From the NCBI GenBank assembly GCA_017522515.1, contig JAFWZH010000329.1, positions 1 through 36,634 on the forward strand: 36,634 bases of DNA, given 5' to 3'. Below, piece after piece: positions 16,331-26,376 of the stretch (the stretch's first letter is position 1; every line of letters begins with the position of its first letter). Under the pieces are notes generated by a model. The model did not search any database, was not told the origin of the DNA, and saw only the letters and a program-made list of their open reading frames with translations. The translations under genes were made by a program, and so were the position numbers. The DNA is from Clostridia bacterium. GTDB taxonomy: Bacteria > Bacillota_A > Clostridia > UBA1212 > UBA1255.

Positions 16331-18748
16331 TTATACATTCCAAATTTCTTCGGCATATCTCTTAATAGTATTGTCACTTGAGAAAACACCGGAAGCAGCA
16401 ATATTAACTGCAGACATTTTGTTCCATTTGTCTTTATCTGTATAAAGAACGCCAACCTTTTCTTGAGCATTTACATAAGAATCAAAATCTCTAAGTGTAA
16501 AGTATGGATCATTGTCAATTGTAAGATGATTGATAACGAGCTCAAATTCTCTGTCAGACGCAAGTCCGAAATAACCTTGCTTCATCTGATTTATAATTCT
16601 TTGAAGTCTTGGATCAGCATTAATAACATCCATTGCTCTGTAATCTCTGTTATTCTGATATGCTATAACCTCATCAGATTTAAGACCGAAGAGAACTATA
16701 TTATCGTCTCCGACAGCTCTGTGAATTTCTACATTAGCACCATCAAGTGTTGCCAATGTAACAGCACCATTCATCATAAGTTTCATGTTTCCCGTACCTG
16801 AAGCTTCTTTTGATGCTGTAGAAATCTGCTCACTTACATTTCCTGCAGGAATCATTATTTGTGCCAAACTAACACCGTAATTAGGCATAAATACAACTTT
16901 AAGCTTATTCTTCATTCTTGGATCACTGTTAATTTTATCAGCAACAGTACAGATAAGTTTAATAGTATTTTTAGCAAGATGATATCCCGGGAAAGCCTTC
17001 GCTCCGAAGATAAATGTTCTTGGTGTAACAGGCATATTTGGATTGTCACAAAGTCGATTATACAAATCCATAATATGAAGAATATTAAGAAGTTGGCGCT
17101 TATACATGTGAAGTCTTTTCACCTGTATATCAAATACAGACGATGTATCTGTAATAATATTGTACTTTTCTTTAATAAAATCAGCCAACTGTTGCTTTTT
17201 AACTTGTTTTACGGCTGCACACTTTTCAAGGAAAGCCTTGTCCTGAGTGTAAGGCATAAGGTCATTAAGCTTTAAAGGCTCAGTACGCCAAGCTGTGCCG
17301 ATTGTATCATCAATAAGACCTGAAAGTTCAGGGTTAGCTTGCATAAGCCATCTTCTGTGAGTAATACCATTTGTTTTATTATTAAATTTTCCGGGGTAAA
17401 ACTCATGGAAATCCTTGAGTTCTTGATGCTTAAGAATTTCTGTATGAAGCTCAGCAACACCGTTAACACTGTGACTTCCCACTATTGCAAGATGCGCCAT
17501 TTTAACAACACCGTCTTGAATTACAGACATTCTGCTAATTCTGTTCCAATCTCCGTTATACTTGTTATAAAGATCACCTGTAAATCTGCGGTTAATTTCT
17601 TCAACAATCATATAAATTCTGGGAAGTAATTTCTTAAACATGTCAATGTTCCATTTTTCAAGAGCCTCAGCTAAGATTGTGTGGTTTGTATATCCAAGCG
17701 TCTTAACAGTAACATTCCAAGCATCATCCCAAGTGAATCCCTCTTCGTCAATTAATATACGCATAAGCTCAGGTACAGCCAAAGCAGGATGAGTATCATT
17801 AATTTGAATTGCAACGTAATTGTGAAGATCATAAAGAGAAATACCATTCTTTTTAATCTTTCTCAAAATACTTTGAATTCCCGCACTTGTGAAGAAATAC
17901 TCCTGTTTTAATCTAAGGAGTTTACCTCTTGGTGTAGAATCATCAGGATACAAAACGTTAGTAATAGCATCCACATTTGTCTTACTTTCAATTGCTCTTT
18001 CGAGGTCACCCTTACTGAACATAGCAAAATCAAAACCGGGGCCATCGGTCTCCGCACTCCACAAACGAAGTGTATTAACAGTACCGTTACAATATCCCGG
18101 AACAGGCATATCATAAGGTACAGCAAGAATCGGCTCATAATCTCTGTGTGTAATATACATTTTACCGTCAAGTCCCCAATGAGATTCTACGGTACCGCCA
18201 AATTTAATCATACAAGCATCATCATCACGTCTTGTTTCCCAAACATTGGCTATTTTAAGCCAGTTATCAGGGCTTTCAATTTGGAAACCATTATTAATCT
18301 GTTGTTGGAAAAGTCCATAACGGTAACGTATACCAATACCTGTTCCTGCGATTCCCAATGAAGCCATTGAATCAATAAAACAAGCAGCAAGTCTGCCGAG
18401 ACCACCATTTCCCAAACCGGCATCAGGTTCAACCTCTTCAAGAGATTTAAGCTCAACGCCAAAATCCTTCAATCCGGCTTCTACAACATCTCTGATTCCT
18501 AAGTTAACAAGAGACGCATCCATCAATCTACCAATCAAATATTCAAGAGAAAAATAATAAACTTGCTTTGTTTTTTCTCTTTCATACTTCACCTCAGTAT
18601 CATGCCAATCATCAGCCATATAATCTTTAATCAAAGATCCTAATACCATATACTTAAGGGTGTCATTTGCATCCTCAATAGATTCTCTGTAAAGAGAAAT
18701 CATTTTTCTTTTATAATCATTCTTAAAAGTTTCTTTATCTAAATACAT
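16331..18748 (-). CDS. glgP: Glycogen/starch/alpha-glucan phosphorylase
   Basis: An 805-residue GT35 enzyme that releases glucose-1-phosphate from alpha-1,4-glucan chains with phosphate. The signature EASGTGNMKLMMNGA contains the pyridoxal-phosphate lysine at about residue 656. Other family blocks include YFSLEYLIGR, GLGNGGLGRLAACFIDS, IQINDTHPALAVPEL and VKRLHMYKRQLLN. The length matches the bacterial family. The GGAGGAG ribosome binding site is formed by the last two Glu codons of glgA plus flanking bases, and the start lies 8 bases after the glgA stop, so the two are tightly linked. Confidence 0.97.
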   Translation of the reverse strand: MYLDKETFKNDYKRKMISLYRESIEDANDTLKYMVLGSLIKDYMADDWHDTEVKYEREKTKQVYYFSLEYLIGRLMDASLVNLGIRDVVEAGLKDFGVELKSLEEVEPDAGLGNGGLGRLAACFIDSMASLGIAGTGIGIRYRYGLFQQQINNGFQIESPDNWLKIANVWETRRDDDACMIKFGGTVESHWGLDGKMYITHRDYEPILAVPYDMPVPGYCNGTVNTLRLWSAETDGPGFDFAMFSKGDLERAIESKTNVDAITNVLYPDDSTPRGKLLRLKQEYFFTSAGIQSILRKIKKNGISLYDLHNYVAIQINDTHPALAVPELMRILIDEEGFTWDDAWNVTVKTLGYTNHTILAEALEKWNIDMFKKLLPRIYMIVEEINRRFTGDLYNKYNGDWNRISRMSVIQDGVVKMAHLAIVGSHSVNGVAELHTEILKHQELKDFHEFYPGKFNNKTNGITHRRWLMQANPELSGLIDDTIGTAWRTEPLKLNDLMPYTQDKAFLEKCAAVKQVKKQQLADFIKEKYNIITDTSSVFDIQVKRLHMYKRQLLNILHIMDLYNRLCDNPNMPVTPRTFIFGAKAFPGYHLAKNTIKLICTVADKINSDPRMKNKLKVVFMPNYGVSLAQIMIPAGNVSEQISTASKEASGTGNMKLMMNGAVTLATLDGANVEIHRAVGDDNIVLFGLKSDEVIAYQNNRDYRAMDVINADPRLQRIINQMKQGYFGLASDREFELVINHLTIDNDPYFTLRDFDSYVNAQEKVGVLYTDKDKWNKMSAVNIAASGVFSSDNTIKRYAEEIWNV

Positions 18749-18756
18749 AAACAGTA

Positions 18757-20190
18757 TTACTCCTCCAAAATCTCATTGTAAATTTTTAAGTATTCATCAG
18801 CTTGAGTTTTCCACTCAAATTTAGTTCTCATGGCGTTCTTAACGAGCTTTGTCCATGTTTTCTTGTCTTGATAGCAAGAAACGGCATATTCTATTACATT
18901 TAACATATCATGCGCATTGTAGTTGGTAAATGAAAAACCATTGCCATCGCCTGTAAACTCGTTGTACGGAATAACAGTGTCGCTCAAGCCTCCTGTCTCA
19001 CGTACCAGCGGCAGCGTTCCGTATGCCATAGCTATCATTTGACTTAATCCGCAAGGTTCAAACAAAGACGGCATAAGAAGAATATCAGAACCTGCATAAA
19101 CCTTAGATGCAATTGCATTATCAAACTGTATAAATGATGCAATCTTTGCAGGATAAGATGATGCGTAATATTCAAAGAAGTCCTGATAATCATTATCACC
19201 TGTTCCCAAAACAATAAGCTGAACATTCATTTTGAGAATATCCTCAATTACTCTTGTTACGAGGTCTAAGCCCTTTTGTTTAACAAGACGTGTAACCATT
19301 GCAATAACAGGTACATCCGGATTAGTAGGAAGTCCTGCAAGCCGTTGAAGCATTTCTTTATTTACAGCTTTATTTTTTAAAGTAGAAAGACCATAATTTA
19401 CAATAAATTTGTCCTTTTTGGGATCATTTGAGCTATAGTCGATTCCGTTTGTTATTCCAACAAGTTTACCAGATTTTTGACGCAAAAGCCCATCAAGTCC
19501 CTCACCATAGTATGCTGTCTGAATCTCTTTTGCATACGTTTTACTCACTGTTGTAATTTTATCAGCGTAAACGATACCGGCTTTCATAAATGAAATACCA
19601 TCGTAGAATTTAATTTTATCCTCGCTGAAATATTCTTCACCTATACCAAGCAATTCCTGAATAACGGAACGTGAGAAAACACCCTGATACTTTAGATTGT
19701 GAATAGTAAAGATTGACTTAGCTTTACTAAATTCAGGTCTGTCTTTATACACCTCTGATAAATAAAGTGGTACCATACCTGTTTGCCAATCATTACAGTG
19801 GATAACTTCAGGATAAAAATCATCCATGTATTTAACAGACTCCATAACTGCACGGCAGAAATAAGAAAATCTTTCACCGTCATCAAAATAGCCATAACAA
19901 CCATGACGCTTAAAGTAATACTCATTATCGACAAAATAAACGGGTATTCCGTCATAAGTAAGATATTGCAAACCGCAATATTGATTACGCCAACCAACAC
20001 TTACACCAAATGTGGCAAGCTGCGTCATTTTAGAAGTAAAATCACCCGAAATATCTTCGTATTTCGGCATAATTATACGTACATCTTCACCTTTTTCATG
20101 AAGTGCTTTGGGTAAAGCAAAAGAAACGTCAGCAAGACCACCTGTTTTAATAAAAGGGTTTGCCTCAGATGTCACAAATAAAATCTTCAT
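18757..20190 (-). CDS. glgA: Glycogen synthase (ADP-glucose dependent)
   Basis: A 477-residue GT5 enzyme that extends alpha-1,4-glucan from ADP-glucose. The N-terminal FIKTGGLADVSFALP has the ADP-glucose-binding Lys15. Further family blocks are HCNDWQTG, TIHNLKYQGVF, GITNGIDY and EPCGLSQMIAMAYGTLPLVRETGGLSDTV with the catalytic Glu near 377. The GAGAGGA ribosome binding site precedes ATG 20190 and the gene lies 16 bp after glgD. Confidence 0.97.
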   Translation of the reverse strand: MKILFVTSEANPFIKTGGLADVSFALPKALHEKGEDVRIIMPKYEDISGDFTSKMTQLATFGVSVGWRNQYCGLQYLTYDGIPVYFVDNEYYFKRHGCYGYFDDGERFSYFCRAVMESVKYMDDFYPEVIHCNDWQTGMVPLYLSEVYKDRPEFSKAKSIFTIHNLKYQGVFSRSVIQELLGIGEEYFSEDKIKFYDGISFMKAGIVYADKITTVSKTYAKEIQTAYYGEGLDGLLRQKSGKLVGITNGIDYSSNDPKKDKFIVNYGLSTLKNKAVNKEMLQRLAGLPTNPDVPVIAMVTRLVKQKGLDLVTRVIEDILKMNVQLIVLGTGDNDYQDFFEYYASSYPAKIASFIQFDNAIASKVYAGSDILLMPSLFEPCGLSQMIAMAYGTLPLVRETGGLSDTVIPYNEFTGDGNGFSFTNYNAHDMLNVIEYAVSCYQDKKTWTKLVKNAMRTKFEWKTQADEYLKIYNEILEE

Positions 20191-20206
20191 ACTTAAATCC
20201 TCTCTT

Positions 20207-21322
20207 TTATTTAAATAAATTTTTCTTTTCTATAACTAAAGGGAATGTTTCATTACCCTTGAGTTCTGTACCTTCTTCGATGTCCACATTCTTATCTATA
20301 ATTACATGAGAAAGCTTCGCACCTTTATGAATTCTTACATTTTGCAAAATAATGCAATCTTCTATTTCAACGTCATCTTCGATGTCAACATATCGTCCGA
20401 TGACAGAACTTTTTACTTTTCCTTTAATTATGCAGCCATCTGCAATAAGGGAATTCTTCACTTCACAACCTTTAACATACAACGTAGGTGGTTCGTCTTT
20501 GATTTTTGTATAAATAGGTCTGTCAGAACGGAATAATTTATCACTTACCTCTGGTGTAAGCATCTTCATATTACTTCTGTAGTATGAAGAAATTGTATTT
20601 ATACAAAGAACAATACCATCATATTTATATGTGTTAACATTAAGGTTAACTATTTCGTTGAATATAAAACTGATAAAACTCTTTGATTCAAGATTATGAG
20701 CACTTTTATAAATAAGCTCTACAAGTTTTTCTTTTTTCATAAGGAATATTTCCATGCAAATATTTGCATCTTTACTAAAACCTATATTCTTGCCAACTCC
20801 TAAAAGTCTGTTTGTATTTTCATCAATATCAAGCGTGTAACAATTAAGAAACTCAGAATCAGCTTCATCGGTTGACTTGTATACAACAGTCATATCTGCA
20901 CCGGAGGCTTCATGTGCTTGTACTACATCTGCCAAATCCATATTACAAACCATATATGAAGAAGCTAATATAACATTGTCGCTGTGACTTCTGTAAATGT
21001 ATTCCATGTTATTTTTTAGAAGCTTAGAATCGTGGTTTACAAAATCACATAATCCATGATTAAAAACAAACAAACCGTCAATTTTCCTGTTTAAATCCCA
21101 AGCTTTTCCCGTACCGACGTGGTCTGTAAGGGAGCGAGAGTTAGTACCTGAAAAAATACCAACATTCTGTATTCCGCAATTTACAATATTTGAAAGCATA
21201 AAGTCAATTACACGATAACGGCTTCCAATCGGAATAGAAGCAATAGGTCTGTTTGTTGTAAGACTTCTTATGTCATTTTCATTCTCGTCTAAATTTATTA
21301 TTGCCATATAATCTTTAATCAT
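20207..21322 (-). CDS. glgD: GlgD, regulatory subunit-like paralogue of ADP-glucose pyrophosphorylase
   Basis: A 371-residue protein homologous to GlgC but lacking its GGxGxRL nucleotide-binding motif: the equivalent region is MAIINLDENENDIRSLTTNRP. In Firmicutes GlgD pairs with GlgC and activates it, and that role is inferred here. The later part keeps the sugar-nucleotide transferase fold (RYRVIDFMLSNIVNCGI) and the C-terminal left-handed beta-helix repeats (SLIADGCIIKGKVKSSVIGRY). I start it at ATG 21322, 8 bases after GGGAGG, which itself overlaps the glgC stop. A longer frame reaching 21424 would run into glgC with no ribosome binding site. Confidence 0.94.
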   Translation of the reverse strand: MIKDYMAIINLDENENDIRSLTTNRPIASIPIGSRYRVIDFMLSNIVNCGIQNVGIFSGTNSRSLTDHVGTGKAWDLNRKIDGLFVFNHGLCDFVNHDSKLLKNNMEYIYRSHSDNVILASSYMVCNMDLADVVQAHEASGADMTVVYKSTDEADSEFLNCYTLDIDENTNRLLGVGKNIGFSKDANICMEIFLMKKEKLVELIYKSAHNLESKSFISFIFNEIVNLNVNTYKYDGIVLCINTISSYYRSNMKMLTPEVSDKLFRSDRPIYTKIKDEPPTLYVKGCEVKNSLIADGCIIKGKVKSSVIGRYVDIEDDVEIEDCIILQNVRIHKGAKLSHVIIDKNVDIEEGTELKGNETFPLVIEKKNLFK

Positions 21323-21335
21323 GATACAAGCCTCC

Positions 21336-22481
21336 CTAGTCCATTTTCGCCTGCGACAAAACAACTTTATTGCTATCAATAACAGCAATGTCTTTTCCAT
21401 TTCCGATAGCATTATGTGCCTCAACTTTTACATTTTCAAGTATTATGCTCTTGCTGATTATTACGTTATCCTCAATAACAGAATTCTCCATAATAATCGA
21501 ATTTTCAATTCGAGTATTTTTACCTACATAAACACCGGGAAATACAATAGAATTAATAAGCTGTCCATAAATGACGCAACCTTCTGTCACTATGGAATTT
21601 TCAAGTTGCGCATTAGGTCCTATGTACTGTGACGGTCTCGCCTCAGTAGAAGTATAAATTTTCCAGTCATTGGCAAAGAGTTCAACATCATTATCGGGAC
21701 TCAAAAGATCCATGTGTGCTTCCCAATAACTGTCTACAGTTCCAACGTCTTTCCAATAACCGCTGAAACTGTACGCAACCATTTTTTCACCGTTTTTTAA
21801 CATGGAAGGAATGATATTTTTACCAAAATCATTTTGAGAATCTTTATCTTCAGCATCAGCAATCAAATATTTTTTTAACTTATCATACGTGAAAATATAT
21901 ATACCCATAGAAGCGAGTGTGCTTTTGGGGTTAGCAGGTTTTTCTTCAAATGACTCTATAACACCGTCTTCATTGGTATTCATAATACCGAATCTCGAAG
22001 CTTCAGAAAGCGGAACGTCTATTACAGCAATTGTAGCATCTGCTTCTGAATCAATATGATGCTTGAGCATTTTTCTGTAATCCATTTTATATATGTGGTC
22101 TCCCGACAGTATAAGAACATATCCCGGATTATAGCCTTCAAGAAAATTAAGGTTCTGATAAATTGCGTTAGCTGTACCCTTGTACCAGTCTCCACCCACC
22201 TCTGTCATATAAGGAGGAAGAGTCGCGACACCGCCGTGAACTCTGTCAAAGTCCCATGGAGTTCCAATTCCGATATGAGCATTGAGTACTTGAGGCTTGT
22301 ATTGCGTAAGGATTCCGACAGTATCAATACCGGAATTACAACAATTACTCAGAGCAAAATCAATTATTCTGTATTTACCACCGAAAGGAACTGCGGGTTT
22401 AGCCATTTGCTTTGTAAGCAACCCTAATCTGCTGCCCTGTCCTCCGGCAAGTATCATAGCCACCATATTTTTCTTTGCCAC
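21336..22481 (-). CDS. glgC: Glucose-1-phosphate adenylyltransferase
   Basis: A 381-residue enzyme making ADP-glucose from ATP and glucose-1-phosphate, the committed step of glycogen synthesis. [14 protein letters not shown] is the nucleotide motif, [20 protein letters not shown] the family block, and [14 protein letters not shown] the active-site Asp region. The C-terminal half carries hexapeptide beta-helix repeats. The best start is GTG 22481, with AAGGAG 8 bases upstream; a GTG at 22490 would overlap that site. The stop is followed directly by the glgD ribosome binding site. Confidence 0.96.
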   Translation of the reverse strand: MAKKNMVAMILAGGQGSRLGLLTKQMAKPAVPFGGKYRIIDFALSNCCNSGIDTVGILTQYKPQVLNAHIGIGTPWDFDRVHGGVATLPPYMTEVGGDWYKGTANAIYQNLNFLEGYNPGYVLILSGDHIYKMDYRKMLKHHIDSEADATIAVIDVPLSEASRFGIMNTNEDGVIESFEEKPANPKSTLASMGIYIFTYDKLKKYLIADAEDKDSQNDFGKNIIPSMLKNGEKMVAYSFSGYWKDVGTVDSYWEAHMDLLSPDNDVELFANDWKIYTSTEARPSQYIGPNAQLENSIVTEGCVIYGQLINSIVFPGVYVGKNTRIENSIIMENSVIEDNVIISKSIILENVKVEAHNAIGNGKDIAVIDSNKVVLSQAKMD

Positions 22482-22510
22482 GCTTACCACTCCTTAAAAT
22501 AAAATCAATC

Positions 22511-24397
22511 TCAGTTACGAAATGCAGGCTTATATATAACAGCACTGTATCCCGGAAGCTTAATATTTATACTAAACGGCATACCGTTTCTGCCTTCATT
22601 TGTAGCTTTACATTGCACAGAAACACCATCATCGCCGTTAGAAGCAAAAACTTTATGATATTCTACATCTTCTGGCACTCCTACTGTAAAATAAGAATGC
22701 TCAACAGGTGTGAAATTACAAACAACAACGAGATGGTCGTGTTCGTCTTTAGAATATCTGACATATGACAATATGCTGTAATCAGCATCATCAGCATTGA
22801 TCCATCTAAATCCCGAATAATCATCGTCCACTTCCCACAAAGCCTTATTCGACAAATAGAAAGCATTCAAAGCCTTTACGTAATCTTTCATAGATGCATG
22901 AATCGGGAAATTTAACATATTCCACTCAAGCTCTTCATAAAATCTCCATTCCAAGAAAGGAGCAAACTCGTTTCCCATAAAAGAAAGTTTCTTTCCGGGA
23001 TGCGTAAACATAAAAAGATAATACAATCTGAGAGCACGGAATTTAGTATCATAATCTCCAAACATTTTATCTATCATTGATTTTTTGCCATGAACAACTT
23101 CATCATGAGATAAAGGTAAAATAAAGTTTTCTCTAAAAATATACATCATAGAAAAATTCATTAGATTATGATGCCATTTCCTGAAAACAGGATCAATACC
23201 CACATACTTTAATGTGTCATTCATCCAACCCATACACCATTTAAACGAAAAACCGAGGCCGCCCACATTAACGGGCTTTGTTACATCCGGCCACGCACTG
23301 GAATCTTCTGCAATCATTATTGGATTTTTAATGTTTTCAAAAACTGCAGTATTAAGCTCTTTAAGGAACCAAATACCTTCTAATTTATCCCTTCCTCCAA
23401 AAACATTTTTAAGATTGGGATTTGATACTCTCTCATAGTCTATATAAAGCATATTTGCAACAGCATCGACTCTTAAACCGTCAACATGATATTCTTTGAG
23501 AAAATAAATTGCATTAGATATTAAAAAGCTTCTGACTTCACCTTTTCCGTAATCAAAATTGGCTGTGCCCCAGAGAAGATTCTCCCTATAGTCACGGTCA
23601 TTAGGCTCGTAGGCCCAATTCCCGTCAAAATTATATAAACCTGACTCATCTTTACAAAAATGGGCAGGTACCCAATCAAGAATAACTCCAATTCCGTAGC
23701 TGTGCAATTTATCTACAAAATATTTAAAGTCCTCCGGCGAACCGTATCGACTTGTAATACTGTAATAGCAAAGTGTTTGGTAACCCCAGGAATCATCGAG
23801 GGGATGCTCTGAAACAGGCATGATCTCTACATGTGTATAGTTCATATCTTTAAGATATTCAGCAAGTTCATCTGCAAGAACTCTATAATTAAGGAAACCT
23901 TTAGAATAAGAATCTCTTTTCCAAGAGCCAAGGTGAACTTCATAAATATTCATAGGACTATGAAAATAATCTTGTTTTGCTCTTTTTAGCATCCATGACC
24001 TATCATGCCATTTAAATGGCTTATCCTCATATACTATTGACGCAGTATCAGGACGCAATTCACTTGTTACAGCAAATGGATCTGACTTTAATACACGACG
24101 AAAATCCTGATATTCAACAAGATACTTATACTTATTGCCAAATTGTGCCTCAGTGGTAAAAAACGTCCATATTCCGTTTTCATCCTTATTCATATATCCT
24201 GAAAGAGGGTCTCTCGTTCCCCATCCGTTAAAATCACTAACGACTCTTATACTACGTGCTGCAGGAGCCCAAACTGTAAAAAGTATACCTTTTTGTGAAT
24301 TATTGACATATTCATGGCTACCAAAAATTTTATAACAATCAATTGATTTACCATTTAAAAAGTCTGTTATTTTTTTATTTGAAAAATATTCAGACAA
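22511..24397 (-). CDS. glgB: 1,4-alpha-glucan branching enzyme
   Basis: A 628-residue GH13 (subfamily 9) enzyme that makes alpha-1,6 branches. An N-terminal carbohydrate-binding beta domain (FTVWAPAARSIRVVSDFNGW, about 40-130) is followed by the catalytic barrel: DWVPAHF, GLRVDAVANMLYIDY (nucleophile Asp near 308), MIAEDSS (acid Glu near 361) and LPLSHDEVVHGK (about 430). The start is TTG 24397, supported by AAAGGGGG 8 bases upstream. It is the first gene of the minus-strand glycogen run, followed by glgC, glgD, glgA, glgP and the GH13 enzyme. The 206-bp gap to the divergent gene at 24604 gives no convincing minus-strand promoter by eye. Confidence 0.97.
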   Translation of the reverse strand: MSEYFSNKKITDFLNGKSIDCYKIFGSHEYVNNSQKGILFTVWAPAARSIRVVSDFNGWGTRDPLSGYMNKDENGIWTFFTTEAQFGNKYKYLVEYQDFRRVLKSDPFAVTSELRPDTASIVYEDKPFKWHDRSWMLKRAKQDYFHSPMNIYEVHLGSWKRDSYSKGFLNYRVLADELAEYLKDMNYTHVEIMPVSEHPLDDSWGYQTLCYYSITSRYGSPEDFKYFVDKLHSYGIGVILDWVPAHFCKDESGLYNFDGNWAYEPNDRDYRENLLWGTANFDYGKGEVRSFLISNAIYFLKEYHVDGLRVDAVANMLYIDYERVSNPNLKNVFGGRDKLEGIWFLKELNTAVFENIKNPIMIAEDSSAWPDVTKPVNVGGLGFSFKWCMGWMNDTLKYVGIDPVFRKWHHNLMNFSMMYIFRENFILPLSHDEVVHGKKSMIDKMFGDYDTKFRALRLYYLFMFTHPGKKLSFMGNEFAPFLEWRFYEELEWNMLNFPIHASMKDYVKALNAFYLSNKALWEVDDDYSGFRWINADDADYSILSYVRYSKDEHDHLVVVCNFTPVEHSYFTVGVPEDVEYHKVFASNGDDGVSVQCKATNEGRNGMPFSINIKLPGYSAVIYKPAFRN

Positions 24398-24540
24398 ATG
24401 TCAAACCCCCTTTTAATATACTAAAATAAGCATCTCATTGTTATACTGTTTTTAATCAATATAAAATGAAATGTTTATTAACAAATTGTAACTTATTAAT
24501 ACTTATTTGTCAACCAAGACGAATAACACATGTAATTCAA

Positions 24541-24569
24541 TTGCCAACATGTATTTTTCATGCTAAAAT
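24541..24569 (+). promoter_or_regulatory. Promoter of the MutS-related/mscS/rhamnosidase set
   Basis: TTGCCA (24541-24546), a 17-bp spacer and TAAAAT (24564-24569), with a TGC extended -10 just before it, lie 35 bases upstream of the TTG start at 24604. Confidence 0.65.
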
Positions 24570-24603
24570 TTAATCGATATTTTAATTTGAAAGTGGCGAT
24601 ATT

Positions 24604-26355
24604 TTGGAACAAAAATTTTATTTTACGCTAATGTGGCCCGACTATACTTCAGGTCGCAAAATCGAAGCCGATATTCGAAGCGGTAAGTATTCCCTATTTA
24701 ACCAAGATTTATTAGAACGTGACGTTAATGCCGAGATGCTCCTCGAAGGTATGGAAATCCGAAATGAGAACAAAGGATATATCAAAATGCGTTTGATGGA
24801 CATGGTGCTTGATGATAAAATTATTAAATACAGACAGGATGTATTAAAAGATTTTATGGAGCATCCCGAAATCGAACAAGCTTTTGATACAACTCTGTTA
24901 CCTTTAATTACAAGATTAAGAGAAATGCGAAAAGCCAATATTTCACATGATGACAGTTCTCGTAAAACTGCCTGGCGTATTGAAATGCTTAAAATGTATA
25001 TGCAATGTGTTGACATGCTATATGAGCTTATATGCGCAAACGGCAAAGTTTATGAATCAGAAGGAATGTGTAAACTTCGCACAATGTTATCTTCAATATA
25101 TGATTCCGAAGGTTACAAAGATTTAAAAAATATTCTCCCCGATTTATATGATAAGTTGCAAACAATGAAAAGTGTAACTATAGGTATAAATTTAAACAAT
25201 GAGTTAAGACCTGTCGAGGCAGTTTTATTATCAATCGAAGAAAAGCCTTTTAAACAAAAAGGCCTTGTTACTTCTATTTTAGGCCTTCATAAAAACGATG
25301 AAAATTATTTTGGCATTGGTTCTTTTTATTCAATTTTAAAAGAAAACAAAGCAAATTCATTAGACCAAGGCATAATGCGCGATCTTGAAACAGTTATGAA
25401 AGACTCTTTCAAGCATTTAGCAGAAGTTTTAACTCGTTTTGAATGGATAGAAACCGAATTTTTATTTGAACTTCTACCGGAAGTTTACTACTACATCGGT
25501 GGTACAAGACTTGCGAACAAGTTAAAAAATGCAGGACTTCCTGTTTGCTTCCCTCAACCGGCACCAAAAGACGAGCGTATATTTAAGGTTAATGATATGT
25601 ATGATGCAAGTTTTGCATTTCGTATTATGAGTGATATTGGTCTTGACCGCTTAGAAAATGTTGTCGTGGGCAATGATGCGGAAATGTCTGATAAAGCCGG
25701 TAGAATTTTCATATTAACAGGTGCTAACCAAGGTGGTAAAACAACCTTTACTCGTGCACTTGGCATTTGCCAGTTACTGTTTCAGGCCGGTTTTCCAATT
25801 CCCGGCACTTCAGGAAGAATCAGTCCTGTTGACAATATTTATACACACTTTCCTGAATTAGAAAAGAATTCCATTAGCGAAGGTCGCTTGGGCGAAGAAT
25901 GTATCAGATTAGAAACAATATTACCTCGCCTTACCAAATACAGTATGATACTTATGAATGAATCTCTTTCAAGTACAAGTCACCAAGAATGTTTATTCAT
26001 TGCAGAGGAAATTATGAGATATTTACGAAAAGTAGGTGCTCGTTGTGTTTTTGCCACGCATATACATGAGCTTGCCGAGAATATTCCGGAGCTTAATAAA
26101 GAGCCTGCCCTGTCGGATATGGTAAGCCTTGTTGCAGGTGTTGATGAAGGAACTGACTTTGAAGTTTTAACAGAGGAAGGACGCAAAACGCACCAAGGCT
26201 CAAAACGTACATACAAAATTCGTCCAATGCCTCCACAAGGAAAAAGCTTTGCTCTTGATATTGCAAGATCTTACGGTATCAGTTTTAATCAACTTTGCCA
26301 AACTCATGAGGAAAAGTTTTCTGATCCAAATCATGATCCATCAAGAGGAATTTAA
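24604..26355 (+). CDS. MutS-related ATPase without mismatch-binding domain
   Basis: A 583-residue protein. The C-terminal third is a MutS-type ABC ATPase: Walker A GANQGGKTTF at about 373-382, the serine-rich signature SISEGRLGEE near 426, Walker B-like MILMNESLSSTSH at about 448-460, and a switch-type His in FATHIHELAE. Ahead of it is a helical core/lever-like region (about 60-330). The N-terminal mismatch-recognition domain of MutS, with its Phe-x-Glu motif, is absent, and the protein is short compared with MutS (about 850 residues). The Walker B Asp is replaced by Asn452 while Glu453 is kept. It is therefore not canonical MutS. The function is unknown. It starts at TTG 24604 with a modest GAAAGTGG site, and mscS follows after 21 bp. 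Confidence 0.8.
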   Translation: MEQKFYFTLMWPDYTSGRKIEADIRSGKYSLFNQDLLERDVNAEMLLEGMEIRNENKGYIKMRLMDMVLDDKIIKYRQDVLKDFMEHPEIEQAFDTTLLPLITRLREMRKANISHDDSSRKTAWRIEMLKMYMQCVDMLYELICANGKVYESEGMCKLRTMLSSIYDSEGYKDLKNILPDLYDKLQTMKSVTIGINLNNELRPVEAVLLSIEEKPFKQKGLVTSILGLHKNDENYFGIGSFYSILKENKANSLDQGIMRDLETVMKDSFKHLAEVLTRFEWIETEFLFELLPEVYYYIGGTRLANKLKNAGLPVCFPQPAPKDERIFKVNDMYDASFAFRIMSDIGLDRLENVVVGNDAEMSDKAGRIFILTGANQGGKTTFTRALGICQLLFQAGFPIPGTSGRISPVDNIYTHFPELEKNSISEGRLGEECIRLETILPRLTKYSMILMNESLSSTSHQECLFIAEEIMRYLRKVGARCVFATHIHELAENIPELNKEPALSDMVSLVAGVDEGTDFEVLTEEGRKTHQGSKRTYKIRPMPPQGKSFALDIARSYGISFNQLCQTHEEKFSDPNHDPSRGI

Positions 26356-26376
26356 TATTATAAAGGAGTATTTCAA

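Noticed and set aside
16982..16995. Third Noc-type site in glgP (ATATCCCGGGAAAG)
   Set aside because: It matches only 12 of 14 positions and breaks the palindrome, so it is not called as a site, only noted.
21323..21424. N-terminal extension of GlgD
   Set aside because: It overlaps glgC, has no ribosome site and does not resemble the family; GGGAGG sits correctly before ATG 21322.
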